From: Thiothrix eikelboomii
GTDB taxonomy: Bacteria > Pseudomonadota > Gammaproteobacteria > Thiotrichales > Thiotrichaceae
Direction of reading: 5' to 3'
DNA length: 64,000 bases
Assembly: GCF_900167255.1 (NCBI RefSeq)
Contig: NZ_FUYB01000001.1
Coordinates: 275,632-339,631, forward strand
The notes below the pieces were generated by a model. That model searched no databases. It was not told the origin of the DNA and was given only the letters and a program-made list of their open reading frames with translations. How positions within the stretch are numbered: position 1 is the first letter of the stretch; each line of letters starts with the position of its first letter. The position numbers were made by a program, and so were the translations under genes. Positions 55,396 through 64,000 of this stretch are shown here, piece by piece.

Positions 55396-56394
55396 ATGAA
55401 AATTGGCCCTTATACCTTAACCAATCACCTGATCGTGGCTCCCATGGCTGGAGTCACGGATCGTCCTTTTCGTACCTTGTGTAAACAGTTGGGTGCAGGC
55501 CATGCGGTTAGCGAAATGATGGCCGCAGACATGAGTTTATATGCACAAAAAAAATCCATGTTCCGGGCTAATTTTGACGGTGAACTCGCACCTATCTCTG
55601 CCCAAATCGCAGGCTCTGACCCCAAACAAATGGCCGAAGCAGCACGTTATCAAGTCGCGAATGGTGCGCAAATGGTAGACATCAATATGGGCTGCCCTGC
55701 CAAAAAAGTCTGTAAACGTTTAGCAGGTTCGGCTTTATTGCAAGATGAAGATTTAGTGGCCAAGATTTTGGATGCAGTCGTCGCCGCTGTCGATGTGCCC
55801 GTCACCTTAAAAACCCGCCTAGGCTTTGCGAATGGGCAAGAAAATATTCTGCGGGTCGCGCAGCGTGCTGAGCAAGCCGGAATTGCGGCCCTAGCGATTC
55901 ATGGGCGTACTCGTGAGCAAATGTATACGGGTGAAGCCCGCTATTCACTGATTCGGGAAGTCAAACAGCGCCTTCAGATTCCAGTGATTGCTAATGGTGA
56001 TATTAATAGCCCTGCCAAAGCTCAATTCGTACTCGAGCAAACTGGGGCAGATGCCCTGATGATCGGTCGAGCGGCTCAAGGTCGCCCGTGGATTTTTCGT
56101 GAAATCGCACATTATTTACTGACAGGTGAGTCCTTAGCTGCACCGAGCCTCCGTGAAATTCATACCGTGGTTTTGCAGCATTTAACGGATTTGTATGCCT
56201 TTTATGGTGAGTATTCAGGCTGCCGCATGGCACGCAAACATATCGCTTGGTATACGACTAACTTACCGAATAGCCATGCCTTCCGTGCCGCCATGTATAC
56301 GGAAACATCGACAGCCACCCAAGCAGAAGCGGTGGAAGCTTATTTTGCAAGGCTGATGGTTCAATTTGATCCCTCTCAGCCTTTAGCTGCGTGA
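55396..56394 (+). CDS. dusB: tRNA-dihydrouridine synthase B
   Basis: The ATG at 55396 gives the standard DusB N-terminus MKIGPYTLTNHLIVAPMAGVTDRPFRTLC; a start 72 bp upstream adds non-family residues. The 332-residue flavoenzyme has INMGCPAKKVCKRLAGSALL with the catalytic Cys, LKTRLGFANG, AIHGRTREQMYTG, VIANGDI and DALMIGRAAQGRPWIF. It reduces uridine in the tRNA D-loop with FMN/NADPH. In many gammaproteobacteria dusB is followed by fis; here a converging regulator gene follows instead. Confidence 0.95.
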   Translation: MKIGPYTLTNHLIVAPMAGVTDRPFRTLCKQLGAGHAVSEMMAADMSLYAQKKSMFRANFDGELAPISAQIAGSDPKQMAEAARYQVANGAQMVDINMGCPAKKVCKRLAGSALLQDEDLVAKILDAVVAAVDVPVTLKTRLGFANGQENILRVAQRAEQAGIAALAIHGRTREQMYTGEARYSLIREVKQRLQIPVIANGDINSPAKAQFVLEQTGADALMIGRAAQGRPWIFREIAHYLLTGESLAAPSLREIHTVVLQHLTDLYAFYGEYSGCRMARKHIAWYTTNLPNSHAFRAAMYTETSTATQAEAVEAYFARLMVQFDPSQPLAA

Positions 56395-56404
56395 CTGCTT
56401 AAAC

Positions 56405-57148
56405 TTAAGGCTCGGCGCTGCGTGCACGCTCCACTGCTTGCGTCAGCATATAACCACCTCCCCGCACCGTTTTAAATAGAGCTTGCTCATCCCTAATCGG
56501 TAGTTTTTTACGAAGTTGGCCAACACGAACATCAATCGTGCGATCAAAGGGGGCAGCCTCACGCCCACGGGTTTGTTGCATTAAATAATCCCGATTCAAA
56601 ACCGTTTGGGGATGCTTGACAAACACTAACAACAAATCAATTTCTGCAGGAGACAAGTCGATTAGAGCTTGTTGTTGATTACGGACTTCACGTAATTTGC
56701 AATCGAGCGCATAACCTGCAAAGCGATAACAACTCGTTTCTAGTTTAGGCATTTGTTTAAAGCGACCTAAACGCCGCAATACCGCATTAGAGCGCGCATG
56801 CAATTCACTCATCGCAAAGGGTTTAGGCATATAATCATCGGCCCCACCATTCAAACCGTGCAAGCGAGCGTCAAGGTCATTTTCCACTGTTAGCATAATC
56901 ACCCCTGCCTGATGCTCGCCTTTGATTTCATCAAGCAGCTCAAAGCCATCCTTGCCCGGCAAATGTACATCTAAAAACACCATATCAATCGCTTCAGTAT
57001 TCAGCACGGCATGCATTTCCTCACCTGAAGCCGCACAATGCACCACCATACCTCGCTTTTCGAAATAACGCTTGACGAGTGAACGGATCGCTGGCTCATC
57101 ATCAACGATCAGAATCTGATTGGGGGTAGGACTTATTGATTCAAGCAT
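56405..57148 (-). CDS. OmpR/PhoB-family response regulator
   Basis: A 247-residue regulator. The receiver domain has Asp60 (DMVFLDVHLPG) and the Lys switch region KPFAMSEL. The winged-helix output domain shows LSPAEIDLLLVFVKHPQTVLNRDYLMQQTRG, FDRTIDVRVGQLRKKL and KTVRGGGYML. Its start overlaps the kinase gene by 8 bp, so the pair is a two-component system. The 3' end converges on dusB with a gap of about 10 bp. The stimulus is unknown. Confidence 0.93.
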   Translation of the reverse strand: MLESISPTPNQILIVDDEPAIRSLVKRYFEKRGMVVHCAASGEEMHAVLNTEAIDMVFLDVHLPGKDGFELLDEIKGEHQAGVIMLTVENDLDARLHGLNGGADDYMPKPFAMSELHARSNAVLRRLGRFKQMPKLETSCYRFAGYALDCKLREVRNQQQALIDLSPAEIDLLLVFVKHPQTVLNRDYLMQQTRGREAAPFDRTIDVRVGQLRKKLPIRDEQALFKTVRGGGYMLTQAVERARSAEP

Positions 57149-59126
57149 GTTCTGCCTTCAACAGCGCCTGCAATTTGTGGGCTAGCTGATTTCGCATAAA
57201 CGGCTTACGTAGCAAATGTTGCTCACTTAAGGTTGACTCCACCTGTTCGCTGTAGCCAGTCATGCACAGCACTTTGGTTTCAGGATAATCGTGTCGAATC
57301 CGCGAGTAAAGCTCTAAACCACTGATAGAACCGGGCATAATAATATCGGTCAACACTAAAGCATAATGCCGATTGTGGAGGAGCTTCTCCCAAGCGAAAT
57401 CGCCGTTTTCTGCCAAATCTACGGCATAACCCATTTTTTGCAAAGTGCGCTGAACAAATTGACGCACACCGACATCATCTTCGACCAATAAGACCTGTGC
57501 TTGTCGCCCATCCTGCTTTAAACGTAAAAGCCGATTTTGCTGCTGAATCGGGGTTTCATCAACGACGGGGAAAATTAAACGAATTGTCGTCCCCTCACCT
57601 AACTTTGAGTGAATCTCAATCCCGCCCCCTGATTGCTTCACAAAACCATATACCATACTTAAGCCTAGCCCCGTGCCTAACCCAGCTGGTTTTGTGGTAT
57701 AGAAGGGTTCAAAGGCACGGCTAATCGTTTCACGGCTCATACCCTCGCCTTCATCTCGCACACTCAGCATCAGGTATTCACCGATGGGTAAATCGTTGAA
57801 AGCATTGGAGTTGGTGAGCTTTTGATATCGCTCAGTCCGAATAATCAAGCGCCCACCACGCGGCATAGAGTCACGCGCATTGAGTGCTAGATTCAATAAA
57901 CTGGTTTCAAGCTGATTTTTGTCCACTAAAACGGGAGCTAGGTTTTCGGCTAATTGCTTTTGTAAATGAATGGTTTCACCCAAAGTACGCTGCAAGAGCA
58001 CACTAAAATCATCCACTAATTCGCCGACATCGGTAGCGGTAGGTTTTAAGGCTTGGCGACGTGAAAAGGTCAGCATCCGTTGAATCAGCTCGCTGCCCCG
58101 TTGTGCAGCTTGTAAACTGCATTGCACTGCCTCGCGCATTTCCTCTAAATCTAATTCTTCATCCTCCTCCAGAAAATTCAAATTACCCAAAATAACCGTC
58201 AGCAGATTGTTAAAATCATGAGCCATGCCTCCGGTTAGGCGTCCTAAGGCTTGCATTTTTTGCGATTCAATCAGTTCACGCTGGGTCTGCTTGTATTCGG
58301 TTAAATCCTGCCCCAAAAAGAAATAGCCGAGCATTTGCTCTTGCTCATCAAAATGCGGAATAAAGGAAATCGACACATCTAAAGGGCTACGGCCTTTGCG
58401 ACCTAGAACATATTCAGTTTGGACTTCTTGGCCTTGCTGAACCGCATCAATATCTTTATGAAACTGCTCAAGATTGCGGGTTTCGACGAGATCAAAAATG
58501 GACGTTCCGATTAATTGGCTGCGATTAAGACCGAACCACTCCTGATGCATCTGATTGATAAATTGATAATCATTATTTTTATCGACATAGGCAATCAAGG
58601 CGGGTACTGCATCCGCGATTTGCCGAATCCATAACTCACTTTTACGCAAAGCTTCCGCTGTTTTGCGATGAGCTTCACTTTCAAGACGATACTCTTCGGT
58701 GCGTTGCTCTACACGGCGTTCTAATTCTAGCTCAACCATGCGTTGGTGAGTGACATCGGTATAAGTGGTGACAAAGCCACTATTATTGGGCAAAGGATTC
58801 CCGCGTACTTCAATCACACTGCCATCAGGGCGCACGCGATCAAAAACATGCGCAGCGAAGGTTTTAGCAAGGACAATTCGTTCGGCCACTAGCTCATCAA
58901 TATTACCTTCACCATATTCGCCACGCTCTGCGTTAAAACGGAAGAATACTTCTAGTGGTAGACCGTGCTGCGCTAACGCCTCGGGTAGTTCAAGTAGCTC
59001 AAACATACGCCGATTCCACGCGAGCAAGCGTAGATTTTCATCAAACACCGAAATACCCTGATCTAAGTAGTTCAGAACATCCAGTGTTAAAGCGCTGTGG
59101 TTGCCAAGGATAGCCTCTGTACTCAT
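57141..59126 (-). CDS. hybrid PAS sensor histidine kinase
   Basis: A 661-residue soluble protein with no transmembrane segment. It has a PAS_7 domain at about 13-125 (YLDQGISVFDENLRLLAWN), a coiled coil at about 135-160, and a second PAS at about 165-285 (ALIAYVDKNNDYQFINQMHQEWFG). HisKA has the phospho-His near 303 (TGGMAHDFNNLLTVILG), and the HATPase shows LALNARDSMPRGG and GTGLGLSMVYGFV. A C-terminal receiver has an Asp near 594 (LVLTDIIMPG). It likely senses a cytoplasmic cue and passes phosphate to its own receiver and to the overlapping OmpR-type regulator. Confidence 0.92.
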   Translation of the reverse strand: MSTEAILGNHSALTLDVLNYLDQGISVFDENLRLLAWNRRMFELLELPEALAQHGLPLEVFFRFNAERGEYGEGNIDELVAERIVLAKTFAAHVFDRVRPDGSVIEVRGNPLPNNSGFVTTYTDVTHQRMVELELERRVEQRTEEYRLESEAHRKTAEALRKSELWIRQIADAVPALIAYVDKNNDYQFINQMHQEWFGLNRSQLIGTSIFDLVETRNLEQFHKDIDAVQQGQEVQTEYVLGRKGRSPLDVSISFIPHFDEQEQMLGYFFLGQDLTEYKQTQRELIESQKMQALGRLTGGMAHDFNNLLTVILGNLNFLEEDEELDLEEMREAVQCSLQAAQRGSELIQRMLTFSRRQALKPTATDVGELVDDFSVLLQRTLGETIHLQKQLAENLAPVLVDKNQLETSLLNLALNARDSMPRGGRLIIRTERYQKLTNSNAFNDLPIGEYLMLSVRDEGEGMSRETISRAFEPFYTTKPAGLGTGLGLSMVYGFVKQSGGGIEIHSKLGEGTTIRLIFPVVDETPIQQQNRLLRLKQDGRQAQVLLVEDDVGVRQFVQRTLQKMGYAVDLAENGDFAWEKLLHNRHYALVLTDIIMPGSISGLELYSRIRHDYPETKVLCMTGYSEQVESTLSEQHLLRKPFMRNQLAHKLQALLKAEHA

Positions 59127-59291
59127 TTACTTAGTATTACCCAGTCTTAGCCGAGATGGGAGTAGCTTTACCTTCGGTTTACAAATTATCAGCCGGATGT
59201 TGCTTAGATTACGCCCTGTCTCTAGTCTAGTTAGCCTGCTTTAAGACGAGTAGAATGGGTGGCTTTCTTTTCCCTTACTGGACTGATTTCT

Positions 59292-59618
59292 ATGCCATCA
59301 TTCAGCAAAGTTAAGTGTTTGGGCTTGCTTATTCTGCTTCCGCTGCTCTTAGTCGGCTGTGCGACGACCGCTGATCCCGAGTCAGCGTCAGTTGCATCAA
59401 CCGAAGAAGATAAAGCTTGGGCGATGAATATCCCTAACCAAGCACATACGCATATTGTGCGTCTCCCCGGTTGTTCAGAAGAGCTATTAACCTTTACGCA
59501 TGTACACAGACCCAATCAAAACTATATGGAGAGCGGTGCGCTAGTGAAGATGCATAAACACAATGGCTGTTTCCAATGCCCACCGAAGAGAGCCGGTGTA
59601 AAGCGAATTTTGCATTAA
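59292..59618 (+). CDS. small Cys-containing lipoprotein, hypothetical
   Basis: The ATG at 59292 is favoured over an upstream GTG because it begins a clean signal peptide, MPSFSKVKCLGLLILLPLLLVGC, with a lipobox at Cys23. The mature about 86 residues contain three more Cys (LPGCSEE and CFQC) and several His (AHTHIV, THVHRP, KMHKHNGC). Metal or haem contact is possible from composition. No family is recognised, and it has no operon partner. Confidence 0.6.
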   Translation: MPSFSKVKCLGLLILLPLLLVGCATTADPESASVASTEEDKAWAMNIPNQAHTHIVRLPGCSEELLTFTHVHRPNQNYMESGALVKMHKHNGCFQCPPKRAGVKRILH

Positions 59619-59780
59619 AAGGCCAGAAAATCAGTGACTTAGTTCAAGCCATGCTCAAGCTGCTCTCAAGCAGTTAAATGCCTGAATGCAGTTTTACACT
59701 AGCTTTACAAACTAAGCTTGGACACCTTACCTGCTTTGCGCTTAGGATAAAAACTAGGAATCAGGCGAAGGAGGAGTCGC

Positions 59781-61724
59781 GTGAATCACCAAACTGATAC
59801 TTTCCCGAAATTACTAAGCGACAATGCTCAACGTCTTGCTAGTAAGGTAGCGATGCGTGAAAAAGACTATGGCATTTGGCAGTCCTGGACTTGGGCAGAA
59901 ATGCGCGATGAAATTTTTGCACTTGCCAATGGTTTGGCTGCACTGGGATTTCAGCGGGGCGATAAATTAGCCATTGTTGGTTCGAATCGCCCGCGTCTTT
60001 ATTGGGGCATCTGCGCTACCCAGTGCTTAGGTGGTATTCCCGTCCCTGTTTATCAAGATTCCGTCGCTGATGAAATGCAGTATGTACTTGAGCATGCTGA
60101 GGCAAAATTCGTCATTGCTGAAGACCAAGAGCAAGTCGATAAAATGCTAGAGATTCAGGATCGCTGTCCGAATATGCAGCATATTATCTATGACGACCCG
60201 CGTGGAATGCGTGCTTACCAGCACGATCATTTGCATGATTTTGTAGATCTGCAAACCCTAGGCCGTGAGTTTGCCCAAGCTCATCCTGACTACTTAAACC
60301 AAGCCATTGCCCAAGGTCAAGGCAGCGATATTAGTATTTTTCTCTACACCTCAGGCACCACCGGTAAGCCTAAAGGGGTAGTGATGACCTATGACAATAT
60401 CATTCTCACAGCACGCAATAGTGCTGAGTTTGATAAGCTCACGAGTTCTGAAGAAGTATTATCTTATCTGCCAATGGCATGGGTAGGTGATCATATTTTC
60501 TCCTATGGGCAAGCGTATGTAGCAGGGTTTGCTATCAATTGCCCAGAAAGTGAAACCACGATTGCTACGGATTTACGCGAAATTGGCCCCACTTATTATT
60601 TCGCCCCGCCACGGGTGTTTGAGAACATCCTGACCACGGTCACTATTCGCATGCATGATGCAGGCAAGCTCAAACAGCGCATGTATAACTATTTTATGGG
60701 TGTAGCCCGTAAAACAGGGGTGAAATTATTGAATGGCGAAGCCGTCAGCTTTAAAGATAAATGGCTTTATGGCTTAGGTAACATTCTAATCTATGCCCCT
60801 TTGAAAAATACGATGGGTTTTACTCGTATCCGTTTAGCTTATACGGCAGGTGAAGCCATTGGCCCAGAGATTTTTGATTTCTTCCGCTCGCTGGGCATTA
60901 ATATCAAGCAGCTTTACGGTCAAACCGAAGCAGCGGTCTTTATTACCATGCAGCCGGATGGGCAAATCTTTGCCGATACGGTCGGCATCCCTGCCCCCGG
61001 AGTGGATGTAAAAATCGCTGATAATGGCGAGGTGTTGTATCGTGGTCCTGGTGTATTCCACAGCTATTTCAAAAACGAGCAAGCCACGCGGGAAACCAAA
61101 AATGCAGAAGGTTGGGTTTATACGGGTGATGCAGGCTATTTTGCTGAAAACGGGCATTTAAAAATCATTGACCGGATTAAAGATGTCGGTCGCTTCAATG
61201 ACGGCTCGATGTTTGCGCCTAAATATATTGAAAATAAGCTTAAATTCTTCCCACATATTAAAGAAGCGGTCGCCTTTGGGCATGAAAAAGATTATTGCAC
61301 GGCCTTTATTAATATTGACTTAGAAGCAGTGGGCAATTGGGCAGAGCGCAATAATGTCGCTTATGCCAGCTACCAAGAATTGGCTGGTGATCCTCGGGTT
61401 TACCAAATGATGCTGGACAGCATTGAAGCAGTGAATCGTAGCCTTGCTAGTGATCCGCTGTTATCTAACTCGCAAATTCACCGCTTCTTAATTCTGCATA
61501 AAGAACTCGATCCTGATGATGGCGAACTCACCCGTACTCGCAAAGTACGCCGCCGGATTATCGCTGAAAAATATGGCGTGCTAATTGATGCACTCTACAA
61601 CGGTTCAAAAGCCTGTTTTATTCGCACCGAAGTGACCTTTGAAGATGGTCGTAAAGGTGCGATTGAAGCGAATTTAGCAATCGTTGATGTACCCACCTTG
61701 GCTGCTGTGAAGGAGGCTGCATAA
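59781..61724 (+). CDS. long-chain acyl-CoA ligase (AMP-forming)
   Basis: A GTG start at 59781 follows GGAGGAG. The 647-residue product has the ATP loop FLYTSGTTGKPKGVVMTYDN, the A5 motif QLYGQTEAA, the A7 segment VYTGDAGYF and A8 IIDRIKDVGRF. It activates a carboxylic acid as acyl-AMP, then acyl-CoA. This gene type precedes branched-chain-type ABC transporter genes in a conserved cluster, as here, where the ATP-binding gene overlaps its stop. The transported substrate may therefore be a carboxylic acid rather than an amino acid. Confidence 0.9.
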   Translation: MNHQTDTFPKLLSDNAQRLASKVAMREKDYGIWQSWTWAEMRDEIFALANGLAALGFQRGDKLAIVGSNRPRLYWGICATQCLGGIPVPVYQDSVADEMQYVLEHAEAKFVIAEDQEQVDKMLEIQDRCPNMQHIIYDDPRGMRAYQHDHLHDFVDLQTLGREFAQAHPDYLNQAIAQGQGSDISIFLYTSGTTGKPKGVVMTYDNIILTARNSAEFDKLTSSEEVLSYLPMAWVGDHIFSYGQAYVAGFAINCPESETTIATDLREIGPTYYFAPPRVFENILTTVTIRMHDAGKLKQRMYNYFMGVARKTGVKLLNGEAVSFKDKWLYGLGNILIYAPLKNTMGFTRIRLAYTAGEAIGPEIFDFFRSLGINIKQLYGQTEAAVFITMQPDGQIFADTVGIPAPGVDVKIADNGEVLYRGPGVFHSYFKNEQATRETKNAEGWVYTGDAGYFAENGHLKIIDRIKDVGRFNDGSMFAPKYIENKLKFFPHIKEAVAFGHEKDYCTAFINIDLEAVGNWAERNNVAYASYQELAGDPRVYQMMLDSIEAVNRSLASDPLLSNSQIHRFLILHKELDPDDGELTRTRKVRRRIIAEKYGVLIDALYNGSKACFIRTEVTFEDGRKGAIEANLAIVDVPTLAAVKEAA

Positions 61725-62524
61725 TGGCTGAACTGACACAAGATGGGCGCAAAATTGGGGACATTTTGCTAGAAGTCAAGAATATCACCCTCGCATTCGG
61801 CGGTGTGAAAGCACTCACTAATATTAGTTTTGATATTAAAGAAGGTGAAATCCGCGCCATTATCGGCCCAAATGGAGCCGGTAAAAGCTCGATGCTAAAT
61901 GTGATCAGCGGTTTTTATCATCCTCAGCAAGGTGAAGTTTGGTTTCGTGGGCAAAAACGCGGCCCGATGCGGCCTTATGAAGTCGCACGTCAAGGCATTG
62001 CGCGTACTTTCCAAAATATCGCGCTGTTTAAAGGTATGTCGACCCTCGATAACCTGATGACTGGACGCATCACGCAAATGCATACGAATATCCTTTGGCA
62101 AGCCTTGTGGAAAGGGCCAGCGGAACGTGAAGAAATTGCCCATCGTGAAAAGGTGGAACGCATTATTGATTTCCTAGGTATTCAAGCCATTCGGAAGACT
62201 CCGGTCGGACGCCTGCCCTATGGCTTGCAAAAGCGAGTCGAGTTGGGGAGAGCCTTGGCAGCAGAAGCCAAGTTACTGCTGCTAGACGAACCGATGGCAG
62301 GGATGAATCTGGAAGAGAAAGAGGATATGTGCCGCTTCATTCTGGATGTGAATGAGGAGTTTGGTACAACGATTGCCCTGATTGAGCATGATATGGGGGT
62401 AGTTATGGATTTGTCTGACCGCGTGGTAGTGCTGGATTACGGCAAGAAGTTGGCAGATGGTACACCGAATGAGGTACGCAATGACCCAGCGGTGATTGAA
62501 GCTTATTTGGGTGTAGGGCATTAA
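61724..62524 (+). CDS. branched-chain-type ABC transporter ATP-binding protein (LivG-like)
   Basis: A 266-residue ABC ATPase. Walker A is GPNGAGKSSMLNVISGFY. The signature segment is LPYGLQKRVELGRALA, slightly altered from LSGGQ, as in LivG proteins. Walker B is LLLLDEPMAGMN, with the H-loop IALIEHDMGVVMDLSDRVVVLDYG. Its ATG shares bases with the ligase stop (TAATG), and it is 12 bp before the permease gene. It powers uptake across the inner membrane. Confidence 0.94.
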   Translation: MAELTQDGRKIGDILLEVKNITLAFGGVKALTNISFDIKEGEIRAIIGPNGAGKSSMLNVISGFYHPQQGEVWFRGQKRGPMRPYEVARQGIARTFQNIALFKGMSTLDNLMTGRITQMHTNILWQALWKGPAEREEIAHREKVERIIDFLGIQAIRKTPVGRLPYGLQKRVELGRALAAEAKLLLLDEPMAGMNLEEKEDMCRFILDVNEEFGTTIALIEHDMGVVMDLSDRVVVLDYGKKLADGTPNEVRNDPAVIEAYLGVGH

Positions 62525-62536
62525 GGAAGGGTTGCG

Positions 62537-63538
62537 ATGAGTCCAGAATTATTGAATGTCCTCGAAGTTATTATCAACGGTCTACTAGCTGGTGTCATGT
62601 ACTCACTAGTAGCCTTAGGGTTTGTGCTGATTTATAAGGCCTCTGGCATTTTTAACTATGCACAAGGCGTGATGGCTTTGTTTGCGGCTCTGACACTAGT
62701 TGGTTTCCAGACTGGTCAAATACCCTTTGCTCATGTCATTAATACCATATTTGGAACCCATTTAGAAACTTGGGGGCCGGGTTTGCCGACCTTCTTCGCC
62801 ATTCTCCTAACGATGGGGGTGATGGTGCTATTTGCTTATCTAGTGGAGCGAATTGTGTTAAGGCACATGGTCAACCAAGCACCGATTATCCTGTTTATGA
62901 CAACCATTGGCTTGGCGTATTTCATGGAAGGCTTTGGTGACTTGATGTGGGGTGCGGACATTAAAACCATGGATGTCGGTTTGCCTTCTGGCGCATCAAC
63001 TTGGTTTGAGACGATGACCGCAGGCTGGGCAACGGAAGGTTCTAATTATCCCGGCATGTATGTTGATATGCTCGATGTAGCAGCGGCAGGAATTGCCATT
63101 TTATTAGTCGTCGTGTTGACCTTGTTTTCACAATATACCAAGACTGGACGCGCTTTACGTGCCGTGGCAGACGACCATCAGGCAGCACTCACCGTTGGGA
63201 TTTCCTTGCGAACTATTTGGGTAATTGTCTGGTCGATTGCTGGGTTTGTAGCTTTGGTTGCCGGGATTATGTGGGGAGCCAAGTCTGGAGTACAGTTCTC
63301 GCTGTCGCTGATTGCACTCAAGGCCTTACCCGTATTGATTCTCGGTGGCTTCACTTCGATTCCGGGCGCTATTGTCGGTGGTCTGATCATCGGTGTTGGT
63401 GAAAAGCTGTTTGAGTACTCCATTGGTGGGATGCTAGGTGGTGCGACCGAAAACTGGTTTGCCTATGTGCTGGCATTGTTCTTCCTAATGTTCCGCCCAC
63501 AAGGTTTGTTTGGCGAACGCATTATCGAGAGGGTGTAA
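62537..63538 (+). CDS. branched-chain-type ABC transporter permease (LivH-like)
   Basis: A 333-residue integral membrane protein with eight to nine hydrophobic segments. LivH phrases are visible: GLLAGVMYSLVALGFVLIYKASGIFNYAQG near the N-terminus, TGRALRAVADDHQAALTVGI in the loop contacting the ATPase, and LPVLILGGFTSIPGAIVGGLIIGVGE. It is slightly longer than E. coli LivH. It pairs with the following LivM-like permease. Confidence 0.94.
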   Translation: MSPELLNVLEVIINGLLAGVMYSLVALGFVLIYKASGIFNYAQGVMALFAALTLVGFQTGQIPFAHVINTIFGTHLETWGPGLPTFFAILLTMGVMVLFAYLVERIVLRHMVNQAPIILFMTTIGLAYFMEGFGDLMWGADIKTMDVGLPSGASTWFETMTAGWATEGSNYPGMYVDMLDVAAAGIAILLVVVLTLFSQYTKTGRALRAVADDHQAALTVGISLRTIWVIVWSIAGFVALVAGIMWGAKSGVQFSLSLIALKALPVLILGGFTSIPGAIVGGLIIGVGEKLFEYSIGGMLGGATENWFAYVLALFFLMFRPQGLFGERIIERV

Positions 63539-63541
63539 TTG

Positions 63542-64000
63542 ATGTTTTACCGTGAGTCGGGTGATTTCAAAACCTCGTATAGCGCAGACCAGCAGACTTT
63601 TCCGATCCGTTTAGATCGGCATGTGGTGTACGGGATTCTTGCATTTGCTTTCTTGGTAGTGCCATTTCTGATCAATGACTATTGGGAAAAGTCCGTGCTT
63701 TTGCCCTTTCTGGTTTGGGCGATGGCTGCACTGGGCTTGAATATTCTGACTGGGTTTTGTGGTCAGGTGAGCTTGGGGACAGGCGGCTTTATGGCCGTGG
63801 GGGCTTATGCCTGCTACAAGCTGATGGTGGCCTTTCCGTGGTTGAATATGTTCATTGTGGTGATCCTCGCTGGCTTGATTACCGCGATGGTAGGCGTTGT
63901 GTTCGGTTTACCGAGCTTGCGGATCAAGGGTTTTTATCTGGCAGTCGCCACCCTAGCTTCGCAGTTCTTCTTAGTCTGGTTATTTAATAAAGTACCTTGG
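63542..64000 (+). CDS. branched-chain-type ABC transporter permease (LivM-like), 3' part missing
   Basis: The ATG at 63542 opens a frame running to the window end (153 residues visible). After a polar N-terminus (MFYRESGDFKTSY) come hydrophobic segments and the LivM pattern ALGLNILTGFCGQVSLGTGGFMAVGAYA, then GLPSLRIKGFYLAVATLASQFF. It lies 3 bp after the LivH-like stop. The remaining genes of the cluster (substrate-binding protein, second ATPase) should lie beyond the window. Confidence 0.92.
   Translation, partial: MFYRESGDFKTSYSADQQTFPIRLDRHVVYGILAFAFLVVPFLINDYWEKSVLLPFLVWAMAALGLNILTGFCGQVSLGTGGFMAVGAYACYKLMVAFPWLNMFIVVILAGLITAMVGVVFGLPSLRIKGFYLAVATLASQFFLVWLFNKVPW

Noticed and set aside
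59231-59515. 94-codon minus-strand frame opposite the small lipoprotein
   Set aside because: Antisense of a gene with a clear lipoprotein signal; no supporting ribosome binding site.

Overview
The window reads as a chromosomal segment of a sulfur-oxidising gammaproteobacterium. A Thiotrichales member (Thiothrix/Thiolinea/Thiofilum type) is my best guess. This is inferred from a complete soxYZAXB set with no soxCD, gammaproteobacterial housekeeping gene orders (def-fmt-rsmB-DUF4390-ntrYX-trkAH; LysM-dprA-smg-topA-tsaC; grpE-dnaK-dnaJ-dapB) and a moderate base composition. No rRNA, tRNA, CRISPR array, insertion sequence or prophage was recognised. Both ends of the window cut genes: a DUF1501 gene at the left and a LivM-type permease gene at the right.

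Layout. 1-8.7 kb (minus strand) is an accessory envelope/secreted block: a DUF1501 protein, a 1488-residue DUF1800 protein with tandem beta-sandwich repeats, a coiled-coil lipoprotein, a SASA-type esterase, a LVIVD beta-propeller and a lone Uma2 nuclease. 8.9-18.8 kb (minus) is one tightly packed operon from def to trkH, carrying translation initiation/16S rRNA modification genes, the NtrY/NtrX two-component pair and the Trk potassium system. 18.9-26.3 kb (plus) holds a LysM lipoprotein, dprA, smg, topA, tsaC and an ECF sigma/anti-sigma pair. 26.3-28.7 kb (minus) holds an Hsp15-type gene, a YcgN-type gene, a lipoprotein and a CysB-like regulator. Divergent from that regulator is an odd small operon: a 47-codon ORF followed by a degenerate, frameshifted ATP-sulfurylase-like gene. 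30.1-32.7 kb (plus) has small secreted proteins, a cytochrome c' and a Stf0 sulfotransferase. 32.7-38.2 kb (minus) is the chaperone block with two good sigma-32 promoters and a terminator between dnaK and dnaJ.

The sulfur island is at 39-46.4 kb. On the plus strand are a tandem thioredoxin (SoxW-like), a YeeE/YedE (SoxT-like) transporter and a periplasmic DsrE-like protein. Converging on them is soxYZAXB. Upstream of soxY are a candidate promoter, a dyad and an unannotated 41-codon ORF with a near-perfect Shine-Dalgarno sequence. With no soxCD visible, thiosulfate oxidation would take the branched route that stores sulfane sulfur as globules; SoxW, SoxT and DsrE could provide reductant, sulfur transport and sulfur handling. 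46.6-54.3 kb carries an aminotransferase/glutamine-synthetase-like pair, cysJ, a PRC-barrel protein, an RRM protein and gshA. 54.5-59.6 kb carries an enoyl-CoA hydratase, dusB and a hybrid-kinase/OmpR pair. 59.8-64 kb begins an acyl-CoA ligase plus branched-chain ABC transporter operon.

The most unusual items are the 47-aa peptide/pseudo-ATP-sulfurylase unit (28.8-29.9 kb), the 41-aa ORF ahead of soxY, and a 20-bp RNA-type hairpin at 31.04-31.10 kb sharing sequence words with a region 460 bp upstream. All functional statements come from reading the sequence; no database search was run.
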